Source: an uncultured Myxococcales bacterium
Lineage (GTDB): Bacteria > Myxococcota_A > UBA9042 > CAIXZC01
Direction: 5' to 3'
Assembly (NCBI GenBank): GCA_903895725.1
Contig: CAITUV010000004.1
Span: 1-57,821, forward strand
Length of the DNA: 57,821 nt
The notes under the pieces are model-generated. The model was not told the origin of the DNA, did no database searches, and saw only the letters and a program-made list of their open reading frames with translations. Made by a program: the position numbers and the translations under genes. This document shows positions 1 through 8,537 of this stretch, one piece after another (position 1 is the stretch's first letter; every line of letters starts with the position of its first letter).

Positions 1-389
1 CGGAGACCAAGGATACGTGCCCGGACGACTGCAGCGGCGGAGCGGACGTATGCGGGGACGGGAAGTGCACGGGTGCGGAGACCAAGGATACGTGCCCGGA
101 CGACTGCAGCGGCGGAGCGGACGTATGCGGGGACGGGAAGTGCACGGGTGCGGAGACCAAGGATACCTGCCCGGACGACTGCAAGGGCGGTGGCAAGACC
201 CCGTGCAGCAAGGACGAAGACTGCGCGGCTCCAGGGGCTTGTCCGCCTGAGGCGGTCAAGGGGTGCTTGTGTGGTGAGAAGCCCGACGGGTTCTTCTGCA
301 CTCCTGCCTGCGAAGTGGACGCTGACTGTCCGCAGCCACCGGACAAGACCCTGGTTTGCGGAGCGGGGGGGATGTGCGTTCCCCAATGA
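1..389 (+). CDS. C-terminal part of a Cys-rich repeat protein (5' end outside window)
   Basis: The reading frame is open from base 3 to a TGA at 387-389, giving 128 residues with no start in the window. It consists of a 25-residue unit (ETKDTCPDDC, a Ser/Gly/Ala/Asp spacer, then VCGDGKCTGA) present twice in full and once in part, followed by a unique tail with eight more cysteines. Such C-x-DGKC and CPDDC motifs are typical of extracellular disulphide-rich proteins in Myxococcota, and similar motifs occur in the protein encoded at 45291-48779. The function is unknown; an exported or surface location is inferred from the Cys pairs. It lies 102 bp upstream of the lipoprotein operon on the same strand and may belong to it. 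Confidence 0.75.
   Translation, partial: ETKDTCPDDCSGGADVCGDGKCTGAETKDTCPDDCSGGADVCGDGKCTGAETKDTCPDDCKGGGKTPCSKDEDCAAPGACPPEAVKGCLCGEKPDGFFCTPACEVDADCPQPPDKTLVCGAGGMCVPQ
3..185 (+). repeat. 75-bp in-frame tandem repeat
   Basis: Units begin at 3, 78 and 153. The first two copies appear identical base for base; the third diverges after about 15 bases and then leaves the repeat. The period equals 25 codons, so copy-number change would preserve the frame. The array probably continues upstream of the window. Confidence 0.85.
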
Positions 390-491
390 CCTCTCGCAGA
401 GCAGCAACGTCCCCTCCCTGGGGCCGAGAAGAATTCTGCGCGACCAATCCAGAAGTCCGGCGGTTAACGGGTGTCAGCAGGAGGGGGCGAC

Positions 492-1793
492 ATGCGCCAG
501 GAAATCACCTCGGGAGAGCACTCGAAGCGAGCTGTATGGCTGGTGTTCCTGCTGGCAGCGGCGTGCACCGGCCCGAAGGATTCCGTTCCGGTCGACGTGG
601 GCGCAGAGGCTTTGGAAGAGATATCGGCCCTGGATATCCAGTCAGACGGGCTGTCCGAAGTCGGAGTCGACGAGCGGGATGATGCGGAGCCGGGGCCAGC
701 GGAAGTCGTTTGGGAGGATACGGTCGACGCTGCGACGGGGGATCTGGGCAGCGATGCCGGCTCTCTCGTGGAGCTGGTGGCTGTGCCGGCCGGGACTTTC
801 GTGATGGGCGACCACTCGGGCCAGGGCGGCGAGGATCCCAAGCACCCAAGCGACGAAGTTCCGCTCCACAGCGTCACCGTGGGCGCGTTCGAGATCGGTC
901 GCTACGAGGTCACCTGCGGCCAGTACGTTGAATTCCTGAACGATGCGGCCTCTGCCGGAGCGGCCATCGTCGAGGGGGGGGCCGTTCGCGGCACGGGGGG
1001 ACCGGCCGTCTGGATTGAAACGAGCCAGAAGGATCCGGCCAGCCGCGTGTCGTGGGACGGGACGGCCTTTGCGGCTCCTGACGACAGGCTGGAGCATCCC
1101 ATCACCGGCGTACGGTGGGAAGGTGCGGCGGCCTTCACCAACTGGCTGAGCAAGCGGGCCGGGCTGCCCGCCTGCACCGACGTCGCTGCGGGTACGGTGG
1201 ACTATGCTGTCTCCTGCTACCGACTGCCGACCGAGGCCGAGTGGGAGTATGCCGCGCTCGGAGGACGCAAGGATCCCTATCCGATCTACCCATGGGGAGA
1301 CGAGCTGGATCCGAGTCGAGCCAACTGGCCCGGCTCGGGCGATCCCTATGAGGTCGGGCCGGATCCCAAGACGACTCCGGTGGGTTTCTATGACGGCTCC
1401 GTTCGGGAGCGGGAGGGACTTGGGTGGCCCGGCGAGCAGACCAGCTACCCGACTCACGATGGGGCGAATGACTGGGGGCTGTATGACATGGCCGGCAACG
1501 TCTGGGAGTGGACCAACGACTGGTACCGCAAGGACTACTATGCGGTGAGCCCTCTCGTGGACCCGCCAGGGCCGTCCCTGGCCGAGGCCTCCCCCATGCC
1601 GGATGGCAAGCCGTATCGCTGCATGCGTGGTGGCAATTGGTTCAACGGGACTACGCCGGACAAGCTCGACGGCCATTCCCGAGTCTCGAATCGAGACCCG
1701 TCCTACTTCCGGGGCCCAGGCGATCCGAACGGCCCCTGGTTCCATGTCGGTTTTCGGGTAGTGCTTGCCCATCCTCAAGGAGGTGCTCGATGA
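492..1793 (+). CDS. FGE/SUMF1-fold lipoprotein lacking the catalytic cysteines
   Basis: 433 residues. The ATG at 492 follows an AGGAGGGGG ribosome site; an upstream in-frame start at 471 is less likely. The signal peptide ends in a lipobox-like LAAAC around residue 19, followed by an acidic linker of about 80 residues. The rest matches the formylglycine-generating-enzyme fold: GTFVMG, EVTCGQY, RLPTEAEWEYA, DMAGNVWEW, RGGNW and a final GFRVV. Genuine FGEs carry two catalytic cysteines shortly after the RGGS/N segment; here that stretch has none, so sulfatase maturation is unlikely. The fold is also used for surface binding and other enzymes. Its stop overlaps the next start (ATGA), so it is translationally coupled to the arylsulfotransferase-type gene. 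Confidence 0.85.
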   Translation: MRQEITSGEHSKRAVWLVFLLAAACTGPKDSVPVDVGAEALEEISALDIQSDGLSEVGVDERDDAEPGPAEVVWEDTVDAATGDLGSDAGSLVELVAVPAGTFVMGDHSGQGGEDPKHPSDEVPLHSVTVGAFEIGRYEVTCGQYVEFLNDAASAGAAIVEGGAVRGTGGPAVWIETSQKDPASRVSWDGTAFAAPDDRLEHPITGVRWEGAAAFTNWLSKRAGLPACTDVAAGTVDYAVSCYRLPTEAEWEYAALGGRKDPYPIYPWGDELDPSRANWPGSGDPYEVGPDPKTTPVGFYDGSVREREGLGWPGEQTSYPTHDGANDWGLYDMAGNVWEWTNDWYRKDYYAVSPLVDPPGPSLAEASPMPDGKPYRCMRGGNWFNGTTPDKLDGHSRVSNRDPSYFRGPGDPNGPWFHVGFRVVLAHPQGGAR

Positions 1794-3568
1794 CTCGGAA
1801 GACTGCGCTGGTTGTGTGGCTGGCAGGGCTGCTTGCGGGCGTGGCCTGCTCCACATCTTCGGGAAGCAACGGGGAGATCGCGGAGGCCGTGGGCGACACG
1901 GGCGACCTCGGTGTCGCTCCGGACGTCGTGGACAGCGGGGACAACGGGGAGGAGATCGTTCCCGACGTGAGCGCAGGTGCGGACCTGCCCGAGCCGGACG
2001 AGGCGGGAGAGGGGGGGGCGACCGAGACGGAGACCGGCGATGCGGACGTGGCGCTCCCTCCGGCCGGGTGCGATTTCGAGTCGCCCGACCATACCGTGGG
2101 AGTCCGGGTGTGCAAGCCGGGAGCATCCAACGGGTACCTCCTGTACCCGGTCAAGCATCTGCCCGACGTCTTCCTCATCGACCCGCTCGGCCGCGTGGTG
2201 AACCACTGGGCCAAGAGCAAGTACGAGCCCGGGCAGTCCTGCTACTTGCGGCCGAACGGCAATCTGGTCCGGACCGCGATGCCGAAGGGGAACTTCTCAA
2301 TCGGTGGCGGCGAGGGCGGGCGGCTGGAGGAGTATGACTGGGACGACAACCTGGTGTGGGCGTTCGACTTCGCTTCCCCGACCGGAATGACGCATCACGA
2401 CTTCACGATCCTGCCCAACGGGAATCTGCTGATGCTTGCCGTGGAGAAGAAGGAGAAGGAGGCTGCCGCAGCCGTGGGCTTTGACCCGGCCAAGCTGAAG
2501 GAGGGCTACGTCGCTCCGGAGATGGTCATCGAGGTCAAGATGACCGGCAGCGCCACCTACGAGATCGTCTGGGAATGGCACGTATGGGACCACCTGGTGC
2601 AGAAGGCCAATGCGAGCCTGGCCAACTACGGCGATCCCAAGCAGCACCCGGAGCTGCTGGAAGTGACGGGAAGCCCGCCGGCCTTCTGGAACCACGCCAA
2701 CTCCATCAAGTACAGCGCCGAGCTCGACCAGATCATCATCAGTGCCCGCTCGCACAATGAGTTCTGGGTCATCGACCACACCACGACGACGGAGGAAGCG
2801 GCATCGCACCAGGGCGGCAAGCAGGGGAAAGGGGGAGATCTTCTCTACCGCTGGGGCAACCCCGCCAACTACGGCGGAGGCACGAAGGACGACATGATGC
2901 TGTTCCAGCAGCATGATGCCCAATGGATCGAGTCGGGCTGTCCCGGTGCCGGCGACATCCTGGTGTTCAACAACGGGCTGTCCCGCCCGGACGGTGCGTA
3001 CTCCACGATTGATCAGCTCACGCCGCCCGTGGCCGAGGACGGCAGCTATCCGGTCCCTGCCCTGGGCCAGCCCTGGGGGCCCTCGGAACTGTCATGGCAA
3101 TACAAGGCTGAACCGCCGACGAGCTTCTACTCGGCCGAGATCTCAGGCGCCCAACGGCTTCCTGATGGCAACACGCTGGTGTGCGAGGGGCTCACCGGGC
3201 GCCTCTTCGAGGTCACGCCGGAAGGGCAGATCGTGTGGGAGTTCGTCAATCCGGTGGCCAACAATGGCCCCATGTCGCAGTACGAGCTTGCCCCTCTGGA
3301 CGTGAAATCGCACCCGGAGAATGCCGTGTTCAAGGGACACTGGTATCCGCCCGACTTCGCCGGCTTTGCCGGACGGGATCTGACACCCGGCGACGTGATC
3401 GAGGACGACGACACCACCTGTCCGGCCGCTGACAACGTGAACTACACCTGTGCAGCGGTCTGTCCGACCGGGAGCGAGGATGTCGCGGACCACTTCACCT
3501 GTGCGGAGGCCGGCAAGACCTGCTGCTTCAAGCTGGTGCAGGGGGAGCAGCCCCCCCCGAAACCGTGA
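1790..3568 (+). CDS. Arylsulfotransferase (ASST)-family lipoprotein
   Basis: 592 residues. The ATG at 1790 overlaps the preceding stop and is preceded by AGGAGG. Signal peptide with lipobox LAGVAC, then an acidic linker of about 75 residues. The main domain is a beta-propeller of the bacterial aryl-sulfate sulfotransferase family, which moves sulfate between phenolic compounds in the periplasm. Family active-site motifs are visible: HHD at residues 202-204, HANS at 302-305 and QHDA at 374-377; known ASSTs use a histidine in the last motif as the sulfate acceptor. Repeats of the IVWEF/LVWAF type mark the blades. The tail has two Cys-rich segments (TCPAAD..CAAVCP and CAEAGKTCC). Sulfotransferase activity is inferred from the family; substrates are unknown. 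Confidence 0.85.
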   Translation: MTRKTALVVWLAGLLAGVACSTSSGSNGEIAEAVGDTGDLGVAPDVVDSGDNGEEIVPDVSAGADLPEPDEAGEGGATETETGDADVALPPAGCDFESPDHTVGVRVCKPGASNGYLLYPVKHLPDVFLIDPLGRVVNHWAKSKYEPGQSCYLRPNGNLVRTAMPKGNFSIGGGEGGRLEEYDWDDNLVWAFDFASPTGMTHHDFTILPNGNLLMLAVEKKEKEAAAAVGFDPAKLKEGYVAPEMVIEVKMTGSATYEIVWEWHVWDHLVQKANASLANYGDPKQHPELLEVTGSPPAFWNHANSIKYSAELDQIIISARSHNEFWVIDHTTTTEEAASHQGGKQGKGGDLLYRWGNPANYGGGTKDDMMLFQQHDAQWIESGCPGAGDILVFNNGLSRPDGAYSTIDQLTPPVAEDGSYPVPALGQPWGPSELSWQYKAEPPTSFYSAEISGAQRLPDGNTLVCEGLTGRLFEVTPEGQIVWEFVNPVANNGPMSQYELAPLDVKSHPENAVFKGHWYPPDFAGFAGRDLTPGDVIEDDDTTCPAADNVNYTCAAVCPTGSEDVADHFTCAEAGKTCCFKLVQGEQPPPKP

Positions 3569-3579
3569 GGGAATTGACC

Positions 3580-5031
3580 ATGAATGGACACTGGAGCTCA
3601 AGAGCGCTGCAACCCTGGGGGATGACCTGGGTGCTGGCCGCACTGGTCCTGGCCGCAGGATGCGGTGAGGGGCAGTCGAATCCGACAACGGCCGAGGTTG
3701 TCGCGGACGTGGTCGTTGACGTTCAGCCGGATGGGCCGGCTCCTGAGGTGGCGGACGGAGGAGTCGACGTGGTGCCCGACCTCGAACCGGAGTCGGAAGC
3801 GGGCCTGCTGGACGGTCCTGCCGACGGGGCGGCGGACTTGCCGCCGGAGATACCGGCCGACCTGGCCTCTGACGACGAGATTCCCGCCGCTCTCACTGCC
3901 CAGGATTGCCTTCAGCACACCGCAAGCGCTGCCGAGTGCAAGGACTGCTGCGACTGCCTCCCGGTCGATTGTCTTCAAGCCAAGGAGTGCCGCGACCAGT
4001 GCCCGCTCCAGGATTACTCCAAGAACACGGAGATCATCGAGCTGGAGATTCCTACCGGTCCCGGGGCGCAGGGAGACTACAGTGCCTGCACCGGGCTGCC
4101 GACGGAGCAGGAGTGCAAGGAATGCTGTTGCGCCGATGCGATCGTCTGCGGCGACCGGAAGTACTGCCGGAACGCGTGCGCCGGCAGCGCGCAGTGGCCG
4201 GCGCTCGACGTCACGAAGCTGGGCAAGCCCGTGCTGATCGCGGCCACGTTCGAGTTCACAGAGGGGCCGGCCTGGGACGCACAGAAGAACGTGTTGCTCT
4301 TCAGCGACATCGATGCGGATACCATCTACCAGCTCGAGATGCCGGACAAGGTGACCGTGTTCCGCAACCCCAGCCACAAGGCCAACGGCCTGGCCTTCGA
4401 CCCGGAGGGAAGGCTGCTCGCAGCGGAGCATGCGTCGCACAGCGTGACGCGGACCCTGGCCGACGGGAGCATCGCCACACTCGCCGATTCCTACGAGGGA
4501 AAGCCTCTGAATTCCCCCAACGACCTGGCGGTACGGGCCGACGGGACGATCTACTTCACGGACCCGACCTACGGCCTTGGGGGGCAGCCGTCGGCACTGG
4601 GGTTCACCGGGCTCTACCATATTGCGCCGGACGGAACCCTGTTCCTCGATGAGGCGGTGGAGGGGGCCCCCAACGGAGTGGCCCTCTCGCCTGACCAGGC
4701 GACGCTCTACGTGGCAGCGACCGATGCGGGGACGGTGTGGGCCTTTCCCGTCAAGCCCTCCGGCGAGCTCGAGGCCCCCGCCCTGCTGGCCAACGTGGAC
4801 AGCCCCGACGGGCTCGCGGTCGATCAGGGAGGGAATCTCTATGTCGCGGCCGTGGCCGATGGAAAGGGGGCCGTCGTGATTCTCAATGCCCTGGGCAAGC
4901 AGCTCGGAACCATTCCGCTGGACGAGGCCCCCACGAACTGCGGCTTCGGGGGGCAGGAGGGCAAGACCCTGTTCATTACCGCCCGCAAGGCGCTCTATCA
5001 GCTCAAGGCTCAGATTCCCGGGCTCATCTAG
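3580..5031 (+). CDS. SMP-30/gluconolactonase-family lipoprotein
   Basis: 483 residues. Start chosen at ATG 3580 with GTGAGGG eight bases upstream; an in-frame GTG at 3565 overlaps that site. A signal peptide ends at LAAGC, followed by an acidic linker and two Cys-rich segments (CKDCCDCLPVDC and CKECCCADAIVC). From about residue 205 the protein is a six-bladed SMP-30/gluconolactonase propeller. Residues corresponding to the divalent-metal site are present: Glu in TEGPAWD, Asn in SPNDLAV and Asp in SPDGLAVD. Members hydrolyse lactones or related esters. It sits between two arylsulfotransferase-type genes, only 11 bp from the preceding stop, which suggests a joint surface role. Confidence 0.85.
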   Translation: MNGHWSSRALQPWGMTWVLAALVLAAGCGEGQSNPTTAEVVADVVVDVQPDGPAPEVADGGVDVVPDLEPESEAGLLDGPADGAADLPPEIPADLASDDEIPAALTAQDCLQHTASAAECKDCCDCLPVDCLQAKECRDQCPLQDYSKNTEIIELEIPTGPGAQGDYSACTGLPTEQECKECCCADAIVCGDRKYCRNACAGSAQWPALDVTKLGKPVLIAATFEFTEGPAWDAQKNVLLFSDIDADTIYQLEMPDKVTVFRNPSHKANGLAFDPEGRLLAAEHASHSVTRTLADGSIATLADSYEGKPLNSPNDLAVRADGTIYFTDPTYGLGGQPSALGFTGLYHIAPDGTLFLDEAVEGAPNGVALSPDQATLYVAATDAGTVWAFPVKPSGELEAPALLANVDSPDGLAVDQGGNLYVAAVADGKGAVVILNALGKQLGTIPLDEAPTNCGFGGQEGKTLFITARKALYQLKAQIPGLI

Positions 5032-5044
5032 GGAGGGACAAACC

Positions 5045-6862
5045 GTGAAAAAGATCATCCTGTCGACTTTGCTCGTCGCATTGCTGGCTCACGCGTCCGT
5101 GGCGCTGTCCTACCAGGCGACTCGCGGTCCCACCGAGCTCCTGTACTGGGACCAGAACCAGGCTTTCGAGGGCTACACCCTCTTTGCCGCTCACGGCACG
5201 ACCTACCTGATCGACATGGCGGGCAACGTCGTGCACTCCTGGAAGATCGGTACCAACCCGAAGCTGCTGGCCAATGGGCACATCCTGGACGCCTCCAAGA
5301 ACGACCCGAGCGGTTTTGGCGGCCTGGTGGAAGTGGACTGGGACGGAAAGCAGGTGTGGCAGTACACCGAGACGCGCAAGGACTACGCTCTTCACCATGA
5401 CTTCGTCCGCATCTACAATCCCAAGCTCCAGGCCGAGACCACGCTCTACATTGCGAACCGAAGCCTGACGGACGCCCAGGCGCTGGCGGTCGGCGCGGAT
5501 CCGAAGTACTCCCCCTACAAGGACGCCCAGGTGGATGCGCTCGTCGAGATCGATTCGGAGGGGAACGTCATCTGGGAGTGGTGGTTCCTGGATCATCTCA
5601 TCCAGGACGACGACTCGACCTGGCCCAACTTCGCCGGAACGGGAAAGACCGTGGCCGACTGGCCCGGCCGTCTCGATGTGAACCTCCCCGGCCGGCCGCT
5701 CAAGAAGGACTGGCTGCACTGCAACTCGCTCGATTACAACGAGGAGCTGGACCAGGTGGTAGTCAACGCCGTGGGAGGGGAGTTTTACGTCATCGACCAT
5801 GGCAACACCTTCCTGCCGGGTGACCCGGACGGCAGCCTGGCGCTGGCTGCAGGCCCGAAAGGGGACTTCCTCTACCGCTACGGGGACCCGGCTCGCTACG
5901 CGCAGGGGGATCCGCCATCCATCCCGGACAACTGGACGACGGCGAACGGCGGGCACAAGCAGATCGGCGGCGCACACGATATCCACTGGATCCGCCCCGG
6001 GCTTCCGGGAGCGGGGCACTTCCTCGTCTTCAACAACGGCCAGTATCTCTTCGAGCTGACCAATCAGTCCTACGCCGACGAGATCGACCCGTACCTTGGG
6101 AAGAGCGGCACGGACGGACCTGCCTACGTGAACCCGCCCGATGCCGGGTACACGGTGTACGAGCCCCCCAAGGACACGGCCAAGCCGAAGCAGAACGTGT
6201 CCAAGCAGCGTGTCTGGCGGTACGGGACGCTGAGCCCCTCGGGGATGGCCAGCCACATTGGGGGCAGCGCGCAGCGACTGGCGAATGGAAACACCCTGGT
6301 CTGTGCGGACACGGAAGGGCACTTCGTCGAAGTGACGGCTGCGGGGGAGGTGGTTTGGGAGTACATCAGCCCGGTCACGAAGGAGAAGGGGCCTCTGACG
6401 GTCATGCCGGACAGCATCCCGATGACCAACTCCGTCTTTCGTGCGCTGCGGGTGGCCCCGGACGACCCGGCGCTGGCCGGTCGGGTACTTACCCCATTGG
6501 GCCCCATCACGGATTTGGGGGGGCAGCCCGTCACGCCGGAGCCATCGCCCGAGCCATCGCCCGAGGCGGCGATGGACGTCGTGACTCAGGACGGGGCGGC
6601 GGGGACGGAAGAGGTTGGAGCGGAGGATGGAGTCGAGCTCGCTGCTCAGGAGCTTGCAGCGCCGTCGGACACGGGGGGCCGCGCCCCGACGGACTCAGGC
6701 ATGGACTCGGGGGTCTGCGGGGTGTGTCCGGACAGCCAGTGCTCGGGTAGCGGCTGTGCCGTGACGCCTGGCGGTCGATCCGGTTCGGCGGTGTGGATTC
6801 TCCTGGTACTGGCAGCGGCACTCGGGGTGCTCAGGCTTGTGAGGGCGCGGGAGGTCCAATGA
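5045..6862 (+). CDS. Second ASST-family exported protein with MYXO-CTERM-like tail
   Basis: 605 residues, GTG start at 5045 with GGGAGG nine bases upstream. A Sec signal peptide is present but no lipobox Cys. The propeller carries the same active-site set as the gene at 1790: HHD at 117-119, HCNS at 225-228 and GAHDIHW with His311. After the propeller come a PEPSPEPSPE linker, a short Cys cluster (CGVCPDSQCSGSGC), a hydrophobic segment of about 17 residues and a short basic end. That layout resembles the MYXO-CTERM sorting signal of Myxococcota, though the sequence is not a textbook match. The paralogue at 1790 is lipid-anchored instead. The stop overlaps the next start (ATGA). Confidence 0.83.
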   Translation: MKKIILSTLLVALLAHASVALSYQATRGPTELLYWDQNQAFEGYTLFAAHGTTYLIDMAGNVVHSWKIGTNPKLLANGHILDASKNDPSGFGGLVEVDWDGKQVWQYTETRKDYALHHDFVRIYNPKLQAETTLYIANRSLTDAQALAVGADPKYSPYKDAQVDALVEIDSEGNVIWEWWFLDHLIQDDDSTWPNFAGTGKTVADWPGRLDVNLPGRPLKKDWLHCNSLDYNEELDQVVVNAVGGEFYVIDHGNTFLPGDPDGSLALAAGPKGDFLYRYGDPARYAQGDPPSIPDNWTTANGGHKQIGGAHDIHWIRPGLPGAGHFLVFNNGQYLFELTNQSYADEIDPYLGKSGTDGPAYVNPPDAGYTVYEPPKDTAKPKQNVSKQRVWRYGTLSPSGMASHIGGSAQRLANGNTLVCADTEGHFVEVTAAGEVVWEYISPVTKEKGPLTVMPDSIPMTNSVFRALRVAPDDPALAGRVLTPLGPITDLGGQPVTPEPSPEPSPEAAMDVVTQDGAAGTEEVGAEDGVELAAQELAAPSDTGGRAPTDSGMDSGVCGVCPDSQCSGSGCAVTPGGRSGSAVWILLVLAAALGVLRLVRAREVQ

Positions 6863-8496
6863 TGCGTTCGAGAGAACGACTGGTCCACCTGGCCGTGCTC
6901 CTGCCGCTGGCGTTGGCCGCGTGTGCGGGCAACAACTCCACCGGGGGGCAGGACGGGGGGGAAGAAGCGGTCGAAGCGACGGGAGATCTTCCGGCCGAAG
7001 GCACGGGGGCGGACGTCGGGGAGACAGCGGGCACGGGGGATGGGGACGGTACGGCGACAGACGACGGCAGCCAGGGGGGGGACGAAGCCGGTGTAGAGGC
7101 TCTCGGGCAAGAGCAGAGCGGCCCGGATGTTGTCGGTCCGCCGGAGGATCCTCCTCTCATGGTTCCGGTCCTGCTGGGCCGCCCCACTGACGACGCCGTG
7201 GCGTTGAACCTGGTGCCCGAGGACGACCTCGAGATCCTCGTCGAGCACGGCGACGCGGGCGGTGCGCCCGGTCTGAAGTCCGAGCCGATTCCCTGTGAGG
7301 CCAAGACTCCATGCGTCGTTGCGCTGTCGGGGCTTTCGCCCAACCAGCAGGTGGCGTATCGGCTGGGCTGGCGGAAGGCCGGGACCGGGCCGTGGCACTT
7401 CGGGCCGGAGCGGACCTTCCACACGGCACGCCCAGCGGGCGCGCCGTTCGTCTTCACGGTGCAGGCCGACTCCCATCTGGACGCGCTGTCGAACCTTGAG
7501 CTTTACCACGTCACGCTGGCGAACGTGCTTCTGGATTCGCCCGACTTCCATCTGGACCTCGGGGACACGTTCATGTGCGAGAAGTACGCAAAGCCGTTCG
7601 ATGGCGAGGTGATGGAAGCTCCGGACGCAGCGACGGTAGACGCCCGCTACCTGTTCGAGCGCGGCCACTTCGGCATCATCTCGGAGACGGTGCCGCTGTT
7701 CCTGGTCAACGGCAACCACGAGGCGGAGCTGGGGTGGCTCGTGACCGGCAATGCGGACAGCCTGCCTTTCTGGGCGACGCTCGCCCGCCAGCGATTCTAC
7801 CTGAATCCGGTGCCGGATGGGTTCTTCTCGGGAGACACGGCGGACGAGCCCTACGTCGGGCAGCGGGGGTCGTGGTATGCTTTCGAGTGGGGGGATGCTC
7901 TCATCGTCGTGCTGGACCCGTACTGGTACACCAAGACAAAGTCCAAGAAGGACGGCTGGGTCTGGACGCTGGGCAAGCAGCAGTACGACTGGCTGGCGGC
8001 CACTCTGGTCGGAAGCAAGGCCCCATTCCGGTTCGTCTTCGTGCACAACCTGGTCGGGGGGCTCCAGGAGCAGGGGCGCGGCGGCGTGGAGGCCGCACCC
8101 TACTTCGAGTGGGGGGGCAAGAACCTGGACGGTATCGACGAGTTCTCGGCCAAGCGCCCCGGCTGGGGCAAGCCGATACACGAGCTGCTGGTCGACCACC
8201 AGGTCACTGCGGTGCTGCATGGTCACGACCACCTCTATGCGCGGCAGGAGTTGGATGGCATCGTCTACCTGGAAGTTCCACAGCCCAGCAACACGGGATT
8301 CGACGGCGGGCAGAAGCTGGCGGACAAGCAGGGATACACGAGTGGCAAGATCCTGAGCAGCTCGGGGCACATCCGCTTCTCGATGTCCGGCAAGCAGGCC
8401 AAGGTCGAATACGTCCGGGCCTATCGACCGGAAGACGAGACCGGAGAGAGGCAGAACCGACAGATCGACGATGTCTGGACAGTCGAGCACCCATGA
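6859..8496 (+). CDS. Purple-acid-phosphatase-like metallophosphoesterase lipoprotein
   Basis: 545 residues from ATG 6859 (a second ATG follows directly). Lipobox LAAC and a Gly/Asp/Glu linker of about 75 residues. An N-terminal fibronectin-III-like domain of the purple acid phosphatase type ends at ERTFHTARPAG. The calcineurin-like phosphoesterase domain shows metal-site motifs in order: ADSH, LGDTF, NGNHE, FVHN and HGHDH. Such enzymes cleave phosphomonoesters or diesters outside the cytoplasm. It is coupled by ATGA overlap to the preceding ASST-type gene and followed by a paralogue. The substrate cannot be read from sequence. Confidence 0.87.
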   Translation: MMRSRERLVHLAVLLPLALAACAGNNSTGGQDGGEEAVEATGDLPAEGTGADVGETAGTGDGDGTATDDGSQGGDEAGVEALGQEQSGPDVVGPPEDPPLMVPVLLGRPTDDAVALNLVPEDDLEILVEHGDAGGAPGLKSEPIPCEAKTPCVVALSGLSPNQQVAYRLGWRKAGTGPWHFGPERTFHTARPAGAPFVFTVQADSHLDALSNLELYHVTLANVLLDSPDFHLDLGDTFMCEKYAKPFDGEVMEAPDAATVDARYLFERGHFGIISETVPLFLVNGNHEAELGWLVTGNADSLPFWATLARQRFYLNPVPDGFFSGDTADEPYVGQRGSWYAFEWGDALIVVLDPYWYTKTKSKKDGWVWTLGKQQYDWLAATLVGSKAPFRFVFVHNLVGGLQEQGRGGVEAAPYFEWGGKNLDGIDEFSAKRPGWGKPIHELLVDHQVTAVLHGHDHLYARQELDGIVYLEVPQPSNTGFDGGQKLADKQGYTSGKILSSSGHIRFSMSGKQAKVEYVRAYRPEDETGERQNRQIDDVWTVEHP

Positions 8497-8537
8497 ACGG
8501 GCCGCCGAATCGAGGCTTCGAGCCGATGGAGGCAGGA

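Noticed and set aside
492..1793. Sulfatase-maturing formylglycine-generating enzyme
   Set aside because: No cysteine pair at the active-site position and no sulfatase gene nearby.
642..2126. Long antisense frames opposite the plus-strand operon (for example on the minus strand here)
   Set aside because: They are GC-driven shadow frames with no domains, no ribosome sites and complete overlap with well-supported genes.
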